From Carnobacterium pleistocenium FTR1 (GTDB taxonomy: Bacteria; Bacillota; Bacilli; Lactobacillales; Carnobacteriaceae): DNA of 64,000 nucleotides. A model generated the notes under the pieces. The model did no database searches, was not told the DNA's origin, and worked only from the letters and a program-made list of their open reading frames with translations. The position numbers and the translations under genes are program-made. The stretch covers positions 558,001 to 622,000 of the forward strand of contig NZ_JQLQ01000002.1 of assembly GCF_000744285.1 (NCBI RefSeq). Reading direction: 5' to 3'. Positions within the stretch are counted from its first letter, which is position 1. Every line of letters starts with the position of its first letter. Shown here piece after piece: positions 1 through 9,044 of the stretch.

Positions 1-1728
1 GCAGCTTTCTTATATAGTTTAGCGCTAACGATAGGAATAGGGATAGGAAACACGAATATAGCAATGAATCTTTATTATGAATCGGCGGCTGTTATTTTGA
101 CATTGATCACGCTTGGAAAATACTTTGAAGCTCTTTCAAAAGGGAAGACATCTGAAGCAATAAAAAAATTGATAGGATTAGCTCCCAAAAAAGCTAGAGT
201 GATACGCAATGACCAAGAAGTCGACGTGGCTATTGATGAAGTCCAAGTAAATGACATTATCATCGTCAAACCAGGCGAAAAAATGCCGGTCGATGGAATC
301 GTTGTTGCAGGAAATACTTCAGTAGACGAAGCAATGCTGACTGGAGAAAGTATACCGGTTGAAAAAACGATTGGCGACGCGATTATTGGAGCCAGCATCA
401 ATAAAAACGGAACGATTCAATACAAAGCTACAAAGGTGGGCAAGGATACAGCCTTAGCTCAAATCATTAAGCTAGTTGAAGATGCACAAGGTTCAAAGGC
501 GCCAATTGCAAAATTAGCTGATATTATTTCTGGCTACTTTGTACCAATTGTAATCGTATTGGCTATTTTATCTGGATCAATTTGGTATCTAGCTGGAGAA
601 TCAGGCGTATTTGCATTAACAATCGTTATTTCTGTATTGGTTATCGCTTGTCCTTGTGCACTAGGACTAGCGACACCTACTGCTATTATGGTCGGCACAG
701 GTAAAGGTGCAGAATACGGTGTTTTAATAAAAAGTGGTGGAGCATTAGAAAAAACACACAAAATCCAGACAATCATCTTTGATAAAACGGGTACGATCAC
801 AGAAGGGAAACCTGAAGTGACAGATATCCTAACTATTAATGGCATGACTGAAGATGAATTGCTTGTTCTGGCAGCATCTGCTGAAAAAGGATCAGAACAT
901 CCATTAGGAGAAGCCATCGTTCAGGGAGCAGAAAAGAAAGCCTTAACACTGCTTAAAACGCAAGCGTTTAATGCAATTCCAGGACATGGAATTGAGGTAA
1001 CGATTGAGAATCAAACACTCTTATTAGGAAACAAAAAATTAATGACCGACCGCGGTATTTCGCTTGACGCAGTGGAGGCAACTTCTGATGCATTGGCTGG
1101 AGAAGGTAAAACACCCATGTTTATCTCTAAAGATGGTCAGTTAGCTGGAATAATTGCTGTTGCAGATACTGTAAAAGCAAGCAGCTTACAAGCAATTGAG
1201 AAGTTGCATAAAATGGGTCTAGAAGTAGCCATGATAACAGGCGATAATAAGCAAACAGCTGAAGCTATTGCAAAACAAGTCGGGATCGATCGTGTGTTAA
1301 GTGAAGTGCTGCCGGAAGAAAAAGCCAATGAAGTGAAAAAATTACAAGCTGAAGGCAAAACGGTTGCGATGGTTGGGGATGGAATCAATGATGCCCCAGC
1401 TTTAGCTCAAGCAGATATCGGAATCGCTATTGGATCAGGTACAGATGTAGCAATGGAATCGGCTGACATTGTATTGATGAGAAGCGATTTGATGGATGTA
1501 CCAACCGCTGTTGAATTAAGCAAAGCAACCATCAAAAATATCAAAGAAAATTTATTTTGGGCATTTGGATACAATGTACTTGGAATCCCGATTGCCATGG
1601 GCTTATTACATGTTATTGGTGGCCCACTATTAAACCCAATGTTGGCTGGGGCGGCCATGAGCTTTAGTTCAGTTTCGGTACTGATCAATGCATTGCGCTT
1701 AAAAAGATTTAAACCCTCTGCTAAATAG
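1..1728 (+). CDS. copA: Copper-translocating P-type ATPase, 5' end outside window
   Basis: This is the C-terminal part of a heavy-metal P1B-type ATPase that pumps copper out across the membrane. The frame is open from base 1, so the gene begins upstream. Numbering from the Met codon at 64, the TGES actuator loop is near residue 97, the membrane metal motif CPC at about 196-198, the phosphorylated DKTGT at 240-244, the HP motif at 279 and GDGINDAP at about 438. CPC is the motif typical of Cu+ pumps. Two C-terminal membrane helices follow. A CopZ-like chaperone gene lies 42 bp downstream with no terminator between, which supports copper as the substrate. The N-terminal metal-binding domains cannot be seen. 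CopA versus another copper pump name is an inference. Confidence 0.93.
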   Translation, partial: AAFLYSLALTIGIGIGNTNIAMNLYYESAAVILTLITLGKYFEALSKGKTSEAIKKLIGLAPKKARVIRNDQEVDVAIDEVQVNDIIIVKPGEKMPVDGIVVAGNTSVDEAMLTGESIPVEKTIGDAIIGASINKNGTIQYKATKVGKDTALAQIIKLVEDAQGSKAPIAKLADIISGYFVPIVIVLAILSGSIWYLAGESGVFALTIVISVLVIACPCALGLATPTAIMVGTGKGAEYGVLIKSGGALEKTHKIQTIIFDKTGTITEGKPEVTDILTINGMTEDELLVLAASAEKGSEHPLGEAIVQGAEKKALTLLKTQAFNAIPGHGIEVTIENQTLLLGNKKLMTDRGISLDAVEATSDALAGEGKTPMFISKDGQLAGIIAVADTVKASSLQAIEKLHKMGLEVAMITGDNKQTAEAIAKQVGIDRVLSEVLPEEKANEVKKLQAEGKTVAMVGDGINDAPALAQADIGIAIGSGTDVAMESADIVLMRSDLMDVPTAVELSKATIKNIKENLFWAFGYNVLGIPIAMGLLHVIGGPLLNPMLAGAAMSFSSVSVLINALRLKRFKPSAK

Positions 1729-1770
1729 AAGAGTAAAAAAATACTAGTATCAGAAATGGAGCGATGAAAA

Positions 1771-1974
1771 ATGAAAAAAATATTAACGATCGAAGGTATG
1801 AAGTGTGAAGGTTGTGCTAGCACGGTGGTTGAAAAACTAGGTTCTATTGAAGGCGTTGAACGTGTAGTCGTTGATTTAGAAAATAAACAGGCTGTTGTTG
1901 AAAGCCAAAATGAAATCGAGGAAACAGCGTTTATCCAATCACTAAGCGACACAAATTATTCCGTAACCAAATAA
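1771..1974 (+). CDS. copZ: Copper chaperone CopZ
   Basis: A 67-residue heavy-metal-associated domain protein. It would carry Cu+ in the cytoplasm and deliver it to the adjacent ATPase or to a copper-sensing repressor. The metal site MxCxxC is visible as Met10, Cys12 and Cys15, near the N-terminus, followed by the expected beta-alpha-beta-beta-alpha-beta pattern and a length normal for the family. A GGAGCGATG-type ribosome site precedes the ATG. The gene follows the P-type ATPase by 42 bp and is closed by a strong terminator, so the two probably form the end of a cop operon whose regulator would lie to the left of the window. Confidence 0.92.
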   Translation: MKKILTIEGMKCEGCASTVVEKLGSIEGVERVVVDLENKQAVVESQNEIEETAFIQSLSDTNYSVTK

Positions 1975-1980
1975 CTAGTA

Positions 1981-2011
1981 AAAAGGCTGGATATATTTCC
2001 AGCCTTTTTTT
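1981..2011 (+). terminator. Rho-independent terminator after copZ
   Basis: GGCTGGA pairs with TCCAGCC across a 6-base loop, the stem is extended by A/T pairs, and seven T residues follow. It closes the copper operon. Confidence 0.9.
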
Positions 2012-2087
2012 ACTGGTATGAATGAATCAACTTGCTAGATAAAACAAAGAAGAGTAACATACCAAGTATATTTTAGGAGGAATGAAG

Positions 2088-3425
2088 ATGGGAATCGATA
2101 ATAAATTATTAACAGAATTTAAGAACCAATTTGATGCAGATAGCACAAATCAAGTAATAAAAGGCGCTATTGCAAAAGTAGGGATAAATGATGCTTCTTT
2201 AGACAACAATTTGTTAAGAAGACATCCTTTTGAGTTTTCAAATGAAACAAAACGCGGAACTATAACGAATCAAAAAGCTAGTGGTCGTTGTTGGATGTTT
2301 GCGGCTTTAAATACAGCTCGTGTAGACACGATGAAGAAATTAAACATGGATAGCTTTGAGTTTTCACAAAATTATACGTTGTTTTGGGATAAATTAGAGA
2401 AATCAAATTATTTCTTAGATAGTATTTTGGAAACACTTGATGAAACCCAAGATTCTAGAATTATTTCTCATCTTTTAATGGATCCGGTTCAAGATGGTGG
2501 ACAATGGGATATGTTTTCAGGGTTGTTGGAAAAATATGGTGCTGTCCCTAAATCAGTTATGCCAGAAACTTTTCATTCTTCTAACACTAGAAAATTAAAT
2601 GAAATACTGACATCTAAATTAAGAGAATTTGCTTGCCAACTACGTGAAGGACATCAAGCAGGAGCATCACTAGAAGAATCAACAGCTAAAAAAGAAAAAA
2701 TGTTGTATTTTATTTATAGCGTACTGGTAAAAGCTTTAGGAGAAGTTCCTGAAACCTTTACTTATGCCTATCGAAATAAAGACAACGAATACTGTCGCAT
2801 TGAAGACACTACGCCGCAAGCTTTCTTCAAAGAATATGTAAGCTGGGATCTAACAAGTCTAGTGAGCCTGTTAAATGCGCCAACAAAGGATAAACCTTTT
2901 GGTAGAGCCTATACAGTTAAATATTTAGGAACAGTGAAAGAAGCTAAGCCGATTCAATACATCAATGTTCCCATCCAAGTTTTAAAAGAAGCTGCAGTTG
3001 CTGCTATTAAAGACAATCAACCCGTTTGGTTTGGTTGTGATGTAGGTAAAATGTTAGTGAGAGATGTTGGAATTATGGATGAACATAGTTATAGTTATGA
3101 GTTGACGCTAGGTGAAGGAAACGGTTTGACAAAAGCTCAGCGCTTAGATTACGGAGACAGTCTATTAACTCATGCAATGGTTTTCGTTGGAGTGGATCTA
3201 GATGAACAAGGCCAACCTCTAACATGGAAAGTTGAGAACAGTTGGGGAGATAAAGTTGGTAAAAAAGGAATCTATTCTATGAGCGATAAATGGTTTGAAG
3301 AATTTAACTACCAAATCGCAGTGGATAAAAAATACATTCCTGAAAAATGGATGAAAGCTTTAGAAGAACCCACTATTGAATTAGAACCTTGGGATCCTAT
3401 GGGAGCATTAGCGCTAGTAAAGTAA
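2088..3425 (+). CDS. pepC: Aminopeptidase C (bleomycin hydrolase family)
   Basis: A 445-residue cytoplasmic cysteine aminopeptidase of peptidase family C1B, which trims N-terminal residues from peptides after uptake. The catalytic triad is visible: Cys68 in the motif SGRCWMFA, His362 in THAMVF and Asn384 in ENSWG. The length matches lactic acid bacterial PepC. Two ATG codons lie at 2082 and 2088. AGGAGG ends at 2080, so only the second has a normal 7-base spacing and it was chosen. The gene is transcribed alone, between the copZ terminator and its own. Confidence in the family is high. Confidence 0.96.
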   Translation: MGIDNKLLTEFKNQFDADSTNQVIKGAIAKVGINDASLDNNLLRRHPFEFSNETKRGTITNQKASGRCWMFAALNTARVDTMKKLNMDSFEFSQNYTLFWDKLEKSNYFLDSILETLDETQDSRIISHLLMDPVQDGGQWDMFSGLLEKYGAVPKSVMPETFHSSNTRKLNEILTSKLREFACQLREGHQAGASLEESTAKKEKMLYFIYSVLVKALGEVPETFTYAYRNKDNEYCRIEDTTPQAFFKEYVSWDLTSLVSLLNAPTKDKPFGRAYTVKYLGTVKEAKPIQYINVPIQVLKEAAVAAIKDNQPVWFGCDVGKMLVRDVGIMDEHSYSYELTLGEGNGLTKAQRLDYGDSLLTHAMVFVGVDLDEQGQPLTWKVENSWGDKVGKKGIYSMSDKWFEEFNYQIAVDKKYIPEKWMKALEEPTIELEPWDPMGALALVK

Positions 3426-3449
3426 AACATATAAATACAAACGTTTTGA

Positions 3450-3483
3450 AGAGGGTAATTTTTATTTACTCTCTTTTTTTTTT
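3450..3483 (+). terminator. Terminator after pepC
   Basis: AGAGGGTAA pairs with TTTACTCTCT (one G-T pair), followed by a run of about ten T residues. Confidence 0.75.
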
Positions 3484-3661
3484 CAAGAGAGCAATAAGGG
3501 ACAGTTACATAAAGTTAAAAATGATACTAGATTTGTAGTTAAATCATTATTTTTTCTTACAAGTTTTCTTATGAATTTTTTCTCTGTAGTAGGCTCCTCT
3601 TTGCTAAATTAATTGACGTTCGAAATAAAAAAAATAATAAATGGATTGAGTTGAAGCAAGT

Positions 3662-3871
3662 ATGAAAAAAATCAAATGGATAATAGCTCTTATTGTATGG
3701 ATCATAATTGTATTTTTGTTAAATTACTTTTATAGTGAATACCTTTCTTCGCACTATGAAGCTGCATTTTTTGTTTCCTTTATAAAAACAACGTGTGGAT
3801 TATTTATCTTTTATAAACTTTTACTTGATGATTATATGAAAGAGATTTTTTCCAACAAAAAGAAAAAATAA
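3662..3871 (+). CDS. Small membrane protein, unknown
   Basis: A 69-residue reading frame with two hydrophobic segments (about residues 5-25 and 37-55) and a lysine-rich C-terminus, which fits a small inner-membrane protein with both ends inside. I do not recognise the family. The upstream sequence lacks a convincing ribosome site, and the surrounding 3484-3661 is AT-rich with no other feature I can support. The residue pattern is protein-like rather than random, but expression is uncertain. Confidence 0.4.
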   Translation: MKKIKWIIALIVWIIIVFLLNYFYSEYLSSHYEAAFFVSFIKTTCGLFIFYKLLLDDYMKEIFSNKKKK

Positions 3872-3900
3872 TTTTCATAGTATTCTACTGATCAAATTTA

Positions 3901-4000
3901 GAGCCCACTTACATAGTAAAGGCACTAAGTCAAAAGATTTGAATGCTTCAAACACAGCCTGATTGCTGAAGCGCTAACGCTTTGTAATTCAATTTATAGA
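3901..4000 (+). repeat. Partial copy of the dispersed intergenic element
   Basis: This stretch matches the central part of the 8791-9029 element. A TTTGAATGCTTCAAA-like segment is followed by GCTGAAGCGCTAACGC and a GTAATTCAATTTAT tail. The outer conserved ends are missing, so it is a decayed or partial copy. It runs into the 3' end of the minus-strand gene at 3989. Confidence 0.5.
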
Positions 4001-4177
4001 ATTATCTTTTCTTCTTTTAGATAAAGATTTAGATAATCCCCAATAGAAAAAAATAACTACTAACAATAAACCGTTTCTAGTAAGTTCTTGAATTGGAAGA
4101 AGCCATATAACTGCAATGCTTAAAAGAAGATAAATGATTTTTAATAAAAATGGCATAAACGTCATAAGATTTTTCAC
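3989..4177 (-). CDS. Small membrane protein, unknown
   Basis: A 62-residue protein starting at GTG 4177, with two hydrophobic stretches and a basic C-terminus (SKRRKDN), so probably a small membrane protein. The frame is open to a TTG at 4198. The only good ribosome site, GGAAGGGAG, lies inside that longer version and sits correctly before the GTG, so the shorter start was chosen. An ATG four codons further in is also possible. No family is recognised. It lies downstream of a lipoprotein gene on the same strand. Confidence 0.4.
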   Translation of the reverse strand: MKNLMTFMPFLLKIIYLLLSIAVIWLLPIQELTRNGLLLVVIFFYWGLSKSLSKRRKDNSIN

Positions 4178-4281
4178 TGTTTTTGGACTCCCTTCCAAAA
4201 GTTTTTTAAATAGCGCCTACACTCTGTGGCGAAAGTAATCCGGCAACTAAACTTATTATCGTGAGTATCAATATTATACAA

Positions 4282-4704
4282 TCAATAAAGCAAAATATTA
4301 TCAGGGCTGTCTTTTAAATAATAGTTAGAACCACTTTTATAAATCGTATCGCCATCTAATTTCTTGTTTTCTATCTTTTTTATTCCATAATCATCTCTTG
4401 TTGTATCATAAGTATAATTAATCACATTACCATCGTAATCTAAGTCTGTTATTATTGCAGCACCTTCGACTGTATACTGGGTAATACGTATTTTATCATT
4501 GTTACCTTTTTTAACATTACTTAAGAATTGTTCCAACTTCTCGACATTGTATTCTTTTCCATGGAAATTTACTACATCGCCATTTTTAATGGCTATTTCA
4601 GAAGTATAAGAGGAATCATTATCAGAATTTGATTTAGTAGATTTGCTACACCCGATACCAAAAAGCATGATTAAGAATAGAACTATTATGAGAACTTTTT
4701 TCAG
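4282..4704 (-). CDS. Small secreted lipoprotein, CTG start
   Basis: A 140-residue putative lipoprotein of unknown function. From CTG 4704 the protein begins MKKVLIIVLFLIMLFGIGCSK, a complete lipoprotein signal with a lipobox-like cysteine at residue 19. The first ATG in frame (4668) would remove the basic and half of the hydrophobic part of that signal. AGGAGG lies at 4713-4718 on the minus strand, 8 bases before the CTG, and no ATG, GTG or TTG is available at that spacing. After the cysteine comes a Ser/Asn/Asp-rich linker, then about 105 residues with beta-strand character ending SPDNILLY. Start choice is an inference from signal and ribosome site. Function is unknown. Confidence 0.7.
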   Translation of the reverse strand: MKKVLIIVLFLIMLFGIGCSKSTKSNSDNDSSYTSEIAIKNGDVVNFHGKEYNVEKLEQFLSNVKKGNNDKIRITQYTVEGAAIITDLDYDGNVINYTYDTTRDDYGIKKIENKKLDGDTIYKSGSNYYLKDSPDNILLY

Positions 4705-4800
4705 TGGAAATGCCTCCTAATGAATAGTGTCTATTAATTTAAGTAGTTATAAAAATACTACCTTTATTTAATTATACAGTACAGTAATATACCTATTCAA

Positions 4801-4821
4801 ACAGTTAATAAAATTAACTGT
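4801..4821. promoter_or_regulatory. Perfect 9-bp inverted repeat, operator-like
   Basis: ACAGTTAAT and ATTAACTGT flank a 3-base centre (21 bp in all). It lies in the 354-bp space between the divergent lipoprotein and symporter genes, just after a short TACAGTACAGTA run. It may be a repressor site for either gene. The rest of this gap is AT-rich and holds the symporter promoter. Confidence 0.45.
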
Positions 4822-4973
4822 AAATGATTTCTCTACTTTTAAAATCCTTTAATTTTGCGTCATAATGAGAGGTATGTAACTGAATGTAAACTATAAAACG
4901 AATGTTCTTATTCTTTTTTTAGGCAATAAATTAATAATAGTAAATAAAAAATTAAAATTTAATTAAAAAAAGG

Positions 4974-5002
4974 TTAGAAATGAAAATATGTGTTAGTATA
5001 GT
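4974..5002 (+). promoter_or_regulatory. Predicted promoter of the symporter gene
   Basis: TTAGAA and TATAGT boxes are separated by 17 bases, 57 bp before the start codon at 5059. Confidence 0.5.
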
Positions 5003-5058
5003 GAATGAAGAATTTATTGAAAAATAAATTCTGCTTTTTATATAAGGAGTGGGAAAAA

Positions 5059-6261
5059 ATGAAGAGAATTAAATTAGGATTAGTAGCTAAGCTGCTAATA
5101 GCAATTGTGTTAGGTATTGTTTTTGGCCAATTGGCATTTTTACCAGATTTTATTATTCAAATACCCGTTACGATCTCGGCTATATTTAGTAGTTTGTTAA
5201 GCTTTATTATCCCGCTAATGATTCTTGGATTTGTTGTAATTGGGATCGCAGATTTGACACAAGGAGCAGGGAAACTGCTAGGAATTACAACTTTGATGGC
5301 CTATTCGTCAACGTTGATTGCTGGACTGATCGCTTACTTTGTTGCTGTAAATGTATTTCCTTTGTTTATTAATGCTAGTTTAAGCGATGCTGTTTCTGGT
5401 GATCAGTCAAGCCTTGAACCACTATTTTCAATTCCTTTAGAGCCTCTACTGGATGTCACTTCTGCCATTGTTTTTTCTTTTATGTTCGGTATTTGTATTT
5501 CTTGGTTAAAGGGACAAGGTAAGGGAGAAACGATGTACAACTTTTTTAGTGAATTCAATTTGATTATCACTAAGTTGCTTAATTCGCTTATTATTCCAGG
5601 ATTACCGATTTTTATATTTGGTAATTTTGTGAATTTAAGCTATGCAGGAAGTGTATTTTCAATTCTTTCAATTTTTTGGAAAGTATTTGTTATTATTATT
5701 AGCTTGCAACTGATACTTGTCACAATATTTTTTGTTATTGCTGGAGTTTATACAAAGAAAAATCCACTCATTTTGATCAAAAATCAAATTCCAGGTTATA
5801 TCACAGCCGTTGGAACGCAATCTTCCGCAGCTACTATTCCAGTGAATTTAGAAATTGCTAAAAAGAATGGCGTATCGACTCAAATACGTGAATTTATTAT
5901 CCCATTAGCTGCTACGATTCATTTACTTGGAAGTATCGTAACGGTCACGTCTTGTGTGACAGCCGTGCTTCTAATGTATAATATGCCTGTGAATTTTGGT
6001 TTAATGGCAGGCTTTATCGCCATGTTAGGTGTAGCGATGGTAGCAGCACCAGGTGCTCCAGGTGGAGCAATCATGAGTGCTTTACCGTTCATGACGATGG
6101 TTGGAATAGATCCTACGGGTACGCTAGGGAATCTTTTGATCACACTTTATTTGACACAAGATAGTTTTGGAACAGCAGCAAATGTTTCAGGAGATAATGC
6201 TATTGCGGTCATCATGGATAAAATCTACCATAAACATATTTTAAAAGAACCTGTTGAATAA
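5059..6261 (+). CDS. Dicarboxylate/amino acid:cation symporter
   Basis: A 400-residue membrane protein of the DAACS (sodium/glutamate symporter) family, which takes up dicarboxylates or amino acids with cations. Several hydrophobic helices are visible. The family hairpin motif appears as GTQSSAATIP and the substrate-binding helix as FGTAANVSGDNA near the C-terminus, with GAPGGAIM between them. The frame extends upstream to 5005, but AAGGAG before ATG 5059 gives the proper spacing. The canonical serine-rich loop (SSSS) is partly replaced by QSSA, so the substrate cannot be named. It may be glutamate, aspartate, serine/threonine or cystine. It is a single-gene unit with its own promoter and terminator. 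Confidence 0.85.
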   Translation: MKRIKLGLVAKLLIAIVLGIVFGQLAFLPDFIIQIPVTISAIFSSLLSFIIPLMILGFVVIGIADLTQGAGKLLGITTLMAYSSTLIAGLIAYFVAVNVFPLFINASLSDAVSGDQSSLEPLFSIPLEPLLDVTSAIVFSFMFGICISWLKGQGKGETMYNFFSEFNLIITKLLNSLIIPGLPIFIFGNFVNLSYAGSVFSILSIFWKVFVIIISLQLILVTIFFVIAGVYTKKNPLILIKNQIPGYITAVGTQSSAATIPVNLEIAKKNGVSTQIREFIIPLAATIHLLGSIVTVTSCVTAVLLMYNMPVNFGLMAGFIAMLGVAMVAAPGAPGGAIMSALPFMTMVGIDPTGTLGNLLITLYLTQDSFGTAANVSGDNAIAVIMDKIYHKHILKEPVE

Positions 6262-6265
6262 AACC

Positions 6266-6313
6266 AAAAAGGAGACGTTTAAGCTTGTAACGAGCAAAAA
6301 CGTCTCCTTTTTT
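6266..6313 (+). terminator. Terminator after the symporter gene
   Basis: AAAAAGGAGACG pairs with CGTCTCCTTTTT across a 23-base loop and T residues follow. Confidence 0.85.
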
Positions 6314-6351
6314 ATGTGAATGGCAAATAATGTTCGTCATTAGGTTGAATT

Positions 6352-6379
6352 ATACAGGAAAAATGGTAGTATACAGTTA
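6352..6379 (+). promoter_or_regulatory. Predicted fhs promoter with a PurBox-like site upstream
   Basis: TTGAAT and TAGTAT boxes are separated by 16 bases. Just upstream, 6329-6341 read on the minus strand is AATGACGAACATT, which matches 11 of 13 positions of the PurR box AWWWCCGAACWWT known from lactococci. PurR control is an inference. Confidence 0.4.
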
Positions 6380-6415
6380 AGTAAGAAGAATTTTGAACAA
6401 TGCGGAGGAATAGTA

Positions 6416-8092
6416 GTGGAATTTAAAACGGATGTACAGATTGCCCAAGAAGCTAAAATGGAACCGATAATAGGAGTAGCTGAAAAGTTAGGAATCAATA
6501 GTGAAGCTATCGAACAATATGGAAAGTATAAAGCTAAAATAAATGAAACAGAAATTGCTGATTTAGATACGAGAAAAGATGGAAAATTGATTTTGGTGAC
6601 GGCTATTACGCCTACCCCGGCTGGAGAAGGCAAAACAACTACAGTAGTAGGATTAGGAGATGGCCTTCAAAAAATAGGCAAGAAAGCAGCTATTGCTTTA
6701 AGAGAACCTTCGTTAGGACCGGTATTTGGTATGAAAGGCGGTGCAGCTGGAGGAGGGTATGCTCAAGTTGTACCAATGGAAGATTTAAACCTGCACTTCA
6801 CAGGTGATTTTCATGCGATCAGTGCAGCTAACAATTTATTAGCTGCTATGCTGGATAATCATATTCATCACGGCAATTCACTAGCAATCGATACTCGAAA
6901 CATCACGTGGAAACGGGTAGTCGATATGAATGATCGGCAATTACGTTTTATTGTTGATGGTTTAAATGGTAAAACAAATGGTGTCCCGCGCGAAGATGGA
7001 TTTACCATTACTGTGGCCTCTGAAATTATGGCTATCTTATGCTTGTCCATGAATATGGAAGAAATGAAATCAAAGTTAAAAGCCATTATTGTAGGGTATA
7101 ATACAGCCGGACAACCGGTTACAGCTGGAGACTTAAAAGCACACGGAGCCATGGCTGTTTTATTAAAAGATGCATTGAAGCCAAATATGGTTCAGACATT
7201 GGAGCATACGCCGGCTTTTGTTCATGGCGGTCCATTTGCAAATATTGCACATGGTTGTAATAGCATCAAAGCAACAAGATTGGCATTGAAATACGCTGAT
7301 TATGTAGTGACGGAAGCAGGTTTTGGAGCTGACTTAGGGGCAGAAAAATTCATGGATATCAAATGCCGCTTATCAGGTTTAGAACCAGCAGCCGTTGTTG
7401 TTGTAGCAACGGTTAGAGCTTTGAAGATGCATGGTGGGATGGCTAAAAAAGAATTGATAACAGAAAATCTCGTAGCACTTGAAGCCGGGCTACCGAATTT
7501 GATGAAGCACATTGAAAATATGCAAACGGTATTTGGCATGCCGACCGTTGTAGCGATCAATAAATTCCCCACAGATACTGCGGAAGAATTAGCTTTAGTG
7601 GAACAGAAATGTCAAGAACTTGGCGTCCATGTTGTTTTGTCAGATGTTTGGGAAAACGGCGGCAATGGTGGTCAAGATTTAGCTAGAGCAGTTGTAGAGC
7701 TTGCGGAGCAAGAAAGTACATTAACATTTGCTTATGAGCTAGAAGATACGCTGGTTGATAAAATGACTAAAGTCGTCCAGAAAGTATATGGCGGTGAAGG
7801 AATCCTTTTAGCTCCTGGAGTGAAAAGAGAAATCAATCGTTTAGAGGCGCTTGGATTTGGGAATTTACCGATTTGTATGGCAAAAACGCAGTATTCTTTT
7901 TCAGATGATAAAAATAAATTAGGCCGTCCAAAAGATTTCACGGTTACTATCAAAAAAGTGACCGTTTCTGCCGGAGCAGGCTTTGTTGTTGTATTAACTG
8001 GGGATATCATGACCATGCCAGGTTTACCTAAAGTGCCAGCAGCTGAAGCGATAGATCTTTTGGCTGATGGAAGAGTCATTGGATTATTTTAA
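6416..8092 (+). CDS. fhs: Formate--tetrahydrofolate ligase
   Basis: A 558-residue cytoplasmic enzyme that uses ATP to join formate to tetrahydrofolate, giving 10-formyl-THF for purine and formyl-methionine synthesis. The length is normal. The ATP-binding loop [11 protein letters not shown] lies at about 64-74, followed by the conserved [16 protein letters not shown] segment and the family NIAHGCNS region. The GTG at 6416 follows GGAGGA with correct spacing and no upstream start is better. The 5-formyl-THF cyclo-ligase gene follows by 88 bp on the same strand with no terminator, so the two probably share a transcript for folate one-carbon supply. Confidence 0.97.
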   Translation: MEFKTDVQIAQEAKMEPIIGVAEKLGINSEAIEQYGKYKAKINETEIADLDTRKDGKLILVTAITPTPAGEGKTTTVVGLGDGLQKIGKKAAIALREPSLGPVFGMKGGAAGGGYAQVVPMEDLNLHFTGDFHAISAANNLLAAMLDNHIHHGNSLAIDTRNITWKRVVDMNDRQLRFIVDGLNGKTNGVPREDGFTITVASEIMAILCLSMNMEEMKSKLKAIIVGYNTAGQPVTAGDLKAHGAMAVLLKDALKPNMVQTLEHTPAFVHGGPFANIAHGCNSIKATRLALKYADYVVTEAGFGADLGAEKFMDIKCRLSGLEPAAVVVVATVRALKMHGGMAKKELITENLVALEAGLPNLMKHIENMQTVFGMPTVVAINKFPTDTAEELALVEQKCQELGVHVVLSDVWENGGNGGQDLARAVVELAEQESTLTFAYELEDTLVDKMTKVVQKVYGGEGILLAPGVKREINRLEALGFGNLPICMAKTQYSFSDDKNKLGRPKDFTVTIKKVTVSAGAGFVVVLTGDIMTMPGLPKVPAAEAIDLLADGRVIGLF

Positions 8093-8180
8093 TCTTTTAC
8101 ACACTAAAGAAAAAATGCTCAAGCTAAGACTTGTAAAAAGCGTGCATTCAATAAAACATACGAAAAGAAAGAGGCAATTG

Positions 8181-8744
8181 ATGACCGAAAAAGAAGATAA
8201 ACAAGGGTTACGTCAAAAAATGATTTCTTTCTTAAAAAGTATTTCTATAACAGAAAAAATTGCTATTGAAAAAAAGTTAGAAGAAAATTTATTTCAATCA
8301 AAAGAATGGCAAGAAGCTGAGCGTGTAGGAGTTACACTTGCGCAAGGATTTGAATGGAATACGCTGGGTATTGTTGAGCGGGCCTGGCAAGAAGGCAAAC
8401 AGGTTTGTGCTCCTAAATGTATTCCACAACAAAAGGCGATGATTTTTTATGACTTTACAAATTTGGAGCAATTAGAAAAGGGATTCCATAACCTTGTTGA
8501 GCCTAAACCTGAAGAGACAAAAGAAGTCAGTAAAACAAGTATTGATTTAATATTAGTCCCCGGTTTGATTTTTGACAAAAAGGGGTATCGCATCGGTTTT
8601 GGTGGAGGGTATTATGATCGTTTTTTAAAAGACTTCTCCAAGCATACAATCGCACTTATTTATTCAAAACAAGTACGCACTGGGCTTCCAATTGAATCTT
8701 TTGATGTACCTGTCCGAAAAATAATCACTGAAATAAATGCATAA
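8181..8744 (+). CDS. 5-formyltetrahydrofolate cyclo-ligase
   Basis: A 187-residue enzyme that converts 5-formyl-THF with ATP to 5,10-methenyl-THF, returning stored folate to the one-carbon pool. The C-terminal signature GFGGGYYDRF and the VPGLIFDKKGYRIG segment before it are clear. The frame is open back to 8067 inside the fhs gene, but AAAGAGG precedes ATG 8181, which gives the usual family length, and the earlier residues look unrelated. Its position after fhs supports a joint folate unit. Confidence 0.93.
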   Translation: MTEKEDKQGLRQKMISFLKSISITEKIAIEKKLEENLFQSKEWQEAERVGVTLAQGFEWNTLGIVERAWQEGKQVCAPKCIPQQKAMIFYDFTNLEQLEKGFHNLVEPKPEETKEVSKTSIDLILVPGLIFDKKGYRIGFGGGYYDRFLKDFSKHTIALIYSKQVRTGLPIESFDVPVRKIITEINA

Positions 8745-8748
8745 TAAA

Positions 8749-8788
8749 AATAAACCAATCAGACTAAAAAAAGTCTGATTGGTTTATT
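8749..8788. terminator. Bidirectional terminator
   Basis: A perfect 17-bp stem (AATAAACCAATCAGACT with its complement) lies between convergent genes. The T-rich tail is better on the minus strand, so it probably ends the thioesterase transcript as well as the folate transcript. Confidence 0.8.
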
Positions 8789-8790
8789 AG

Positions 8791-9029
8791 GGTTCTAGGT
8801 CAAATAGTATTTCTTCTGGAATAGATGGATTTGCTTGTGGAGAGCCATGGAAGCGCCTGAAGCCTGAAAGGAAGTCTTCAGACTTTCAAGCCTCAAATAA
8901 AGCTTAATCGCTGAAGCGTTATAATTCGCATTGAATTCTTTACATGGCTACAAGCAACCCAATTCCTTCAGGAATTTTAGGTGAGTAATTTAATTGAATG
9001 ATCAACACTAAAAATTATAGACCTATATT
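8791..9029 (+). repeat. Dispersed intergenic element, full copy
   Basis: This is the reference copy of a roughly 240-bp non-coding repeat. Landmarks in order: TCAAATAGT, TTTCTTCTGG, TTGCTTGTGGAGAGCCATGG, TCGCTGAAGCGTTAT, CATGGCTACAAGCAACC, CCTTCAGGAATTTTAGGTGA, and the end AACACTAAAAATTATAGACC. AGCCATG..CATGGCT with TTGCTTGT..ACAAGCAA form inverted inner arms, and TAGT..ACTA form outer ones. No open frame is supported. It sits between the folate terminator and the thioesterase gene. Confidence 0.75.
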
Positions 9030-9044
9030 TGTTGTACCTTGATT

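Noticed and set aside
75-1952. Several long minus-strand open frames across the copper ATPase
   Set aside because: They are reverse-strand shadows of a well-supported gene and lack ribosome sites and protein-like composition.
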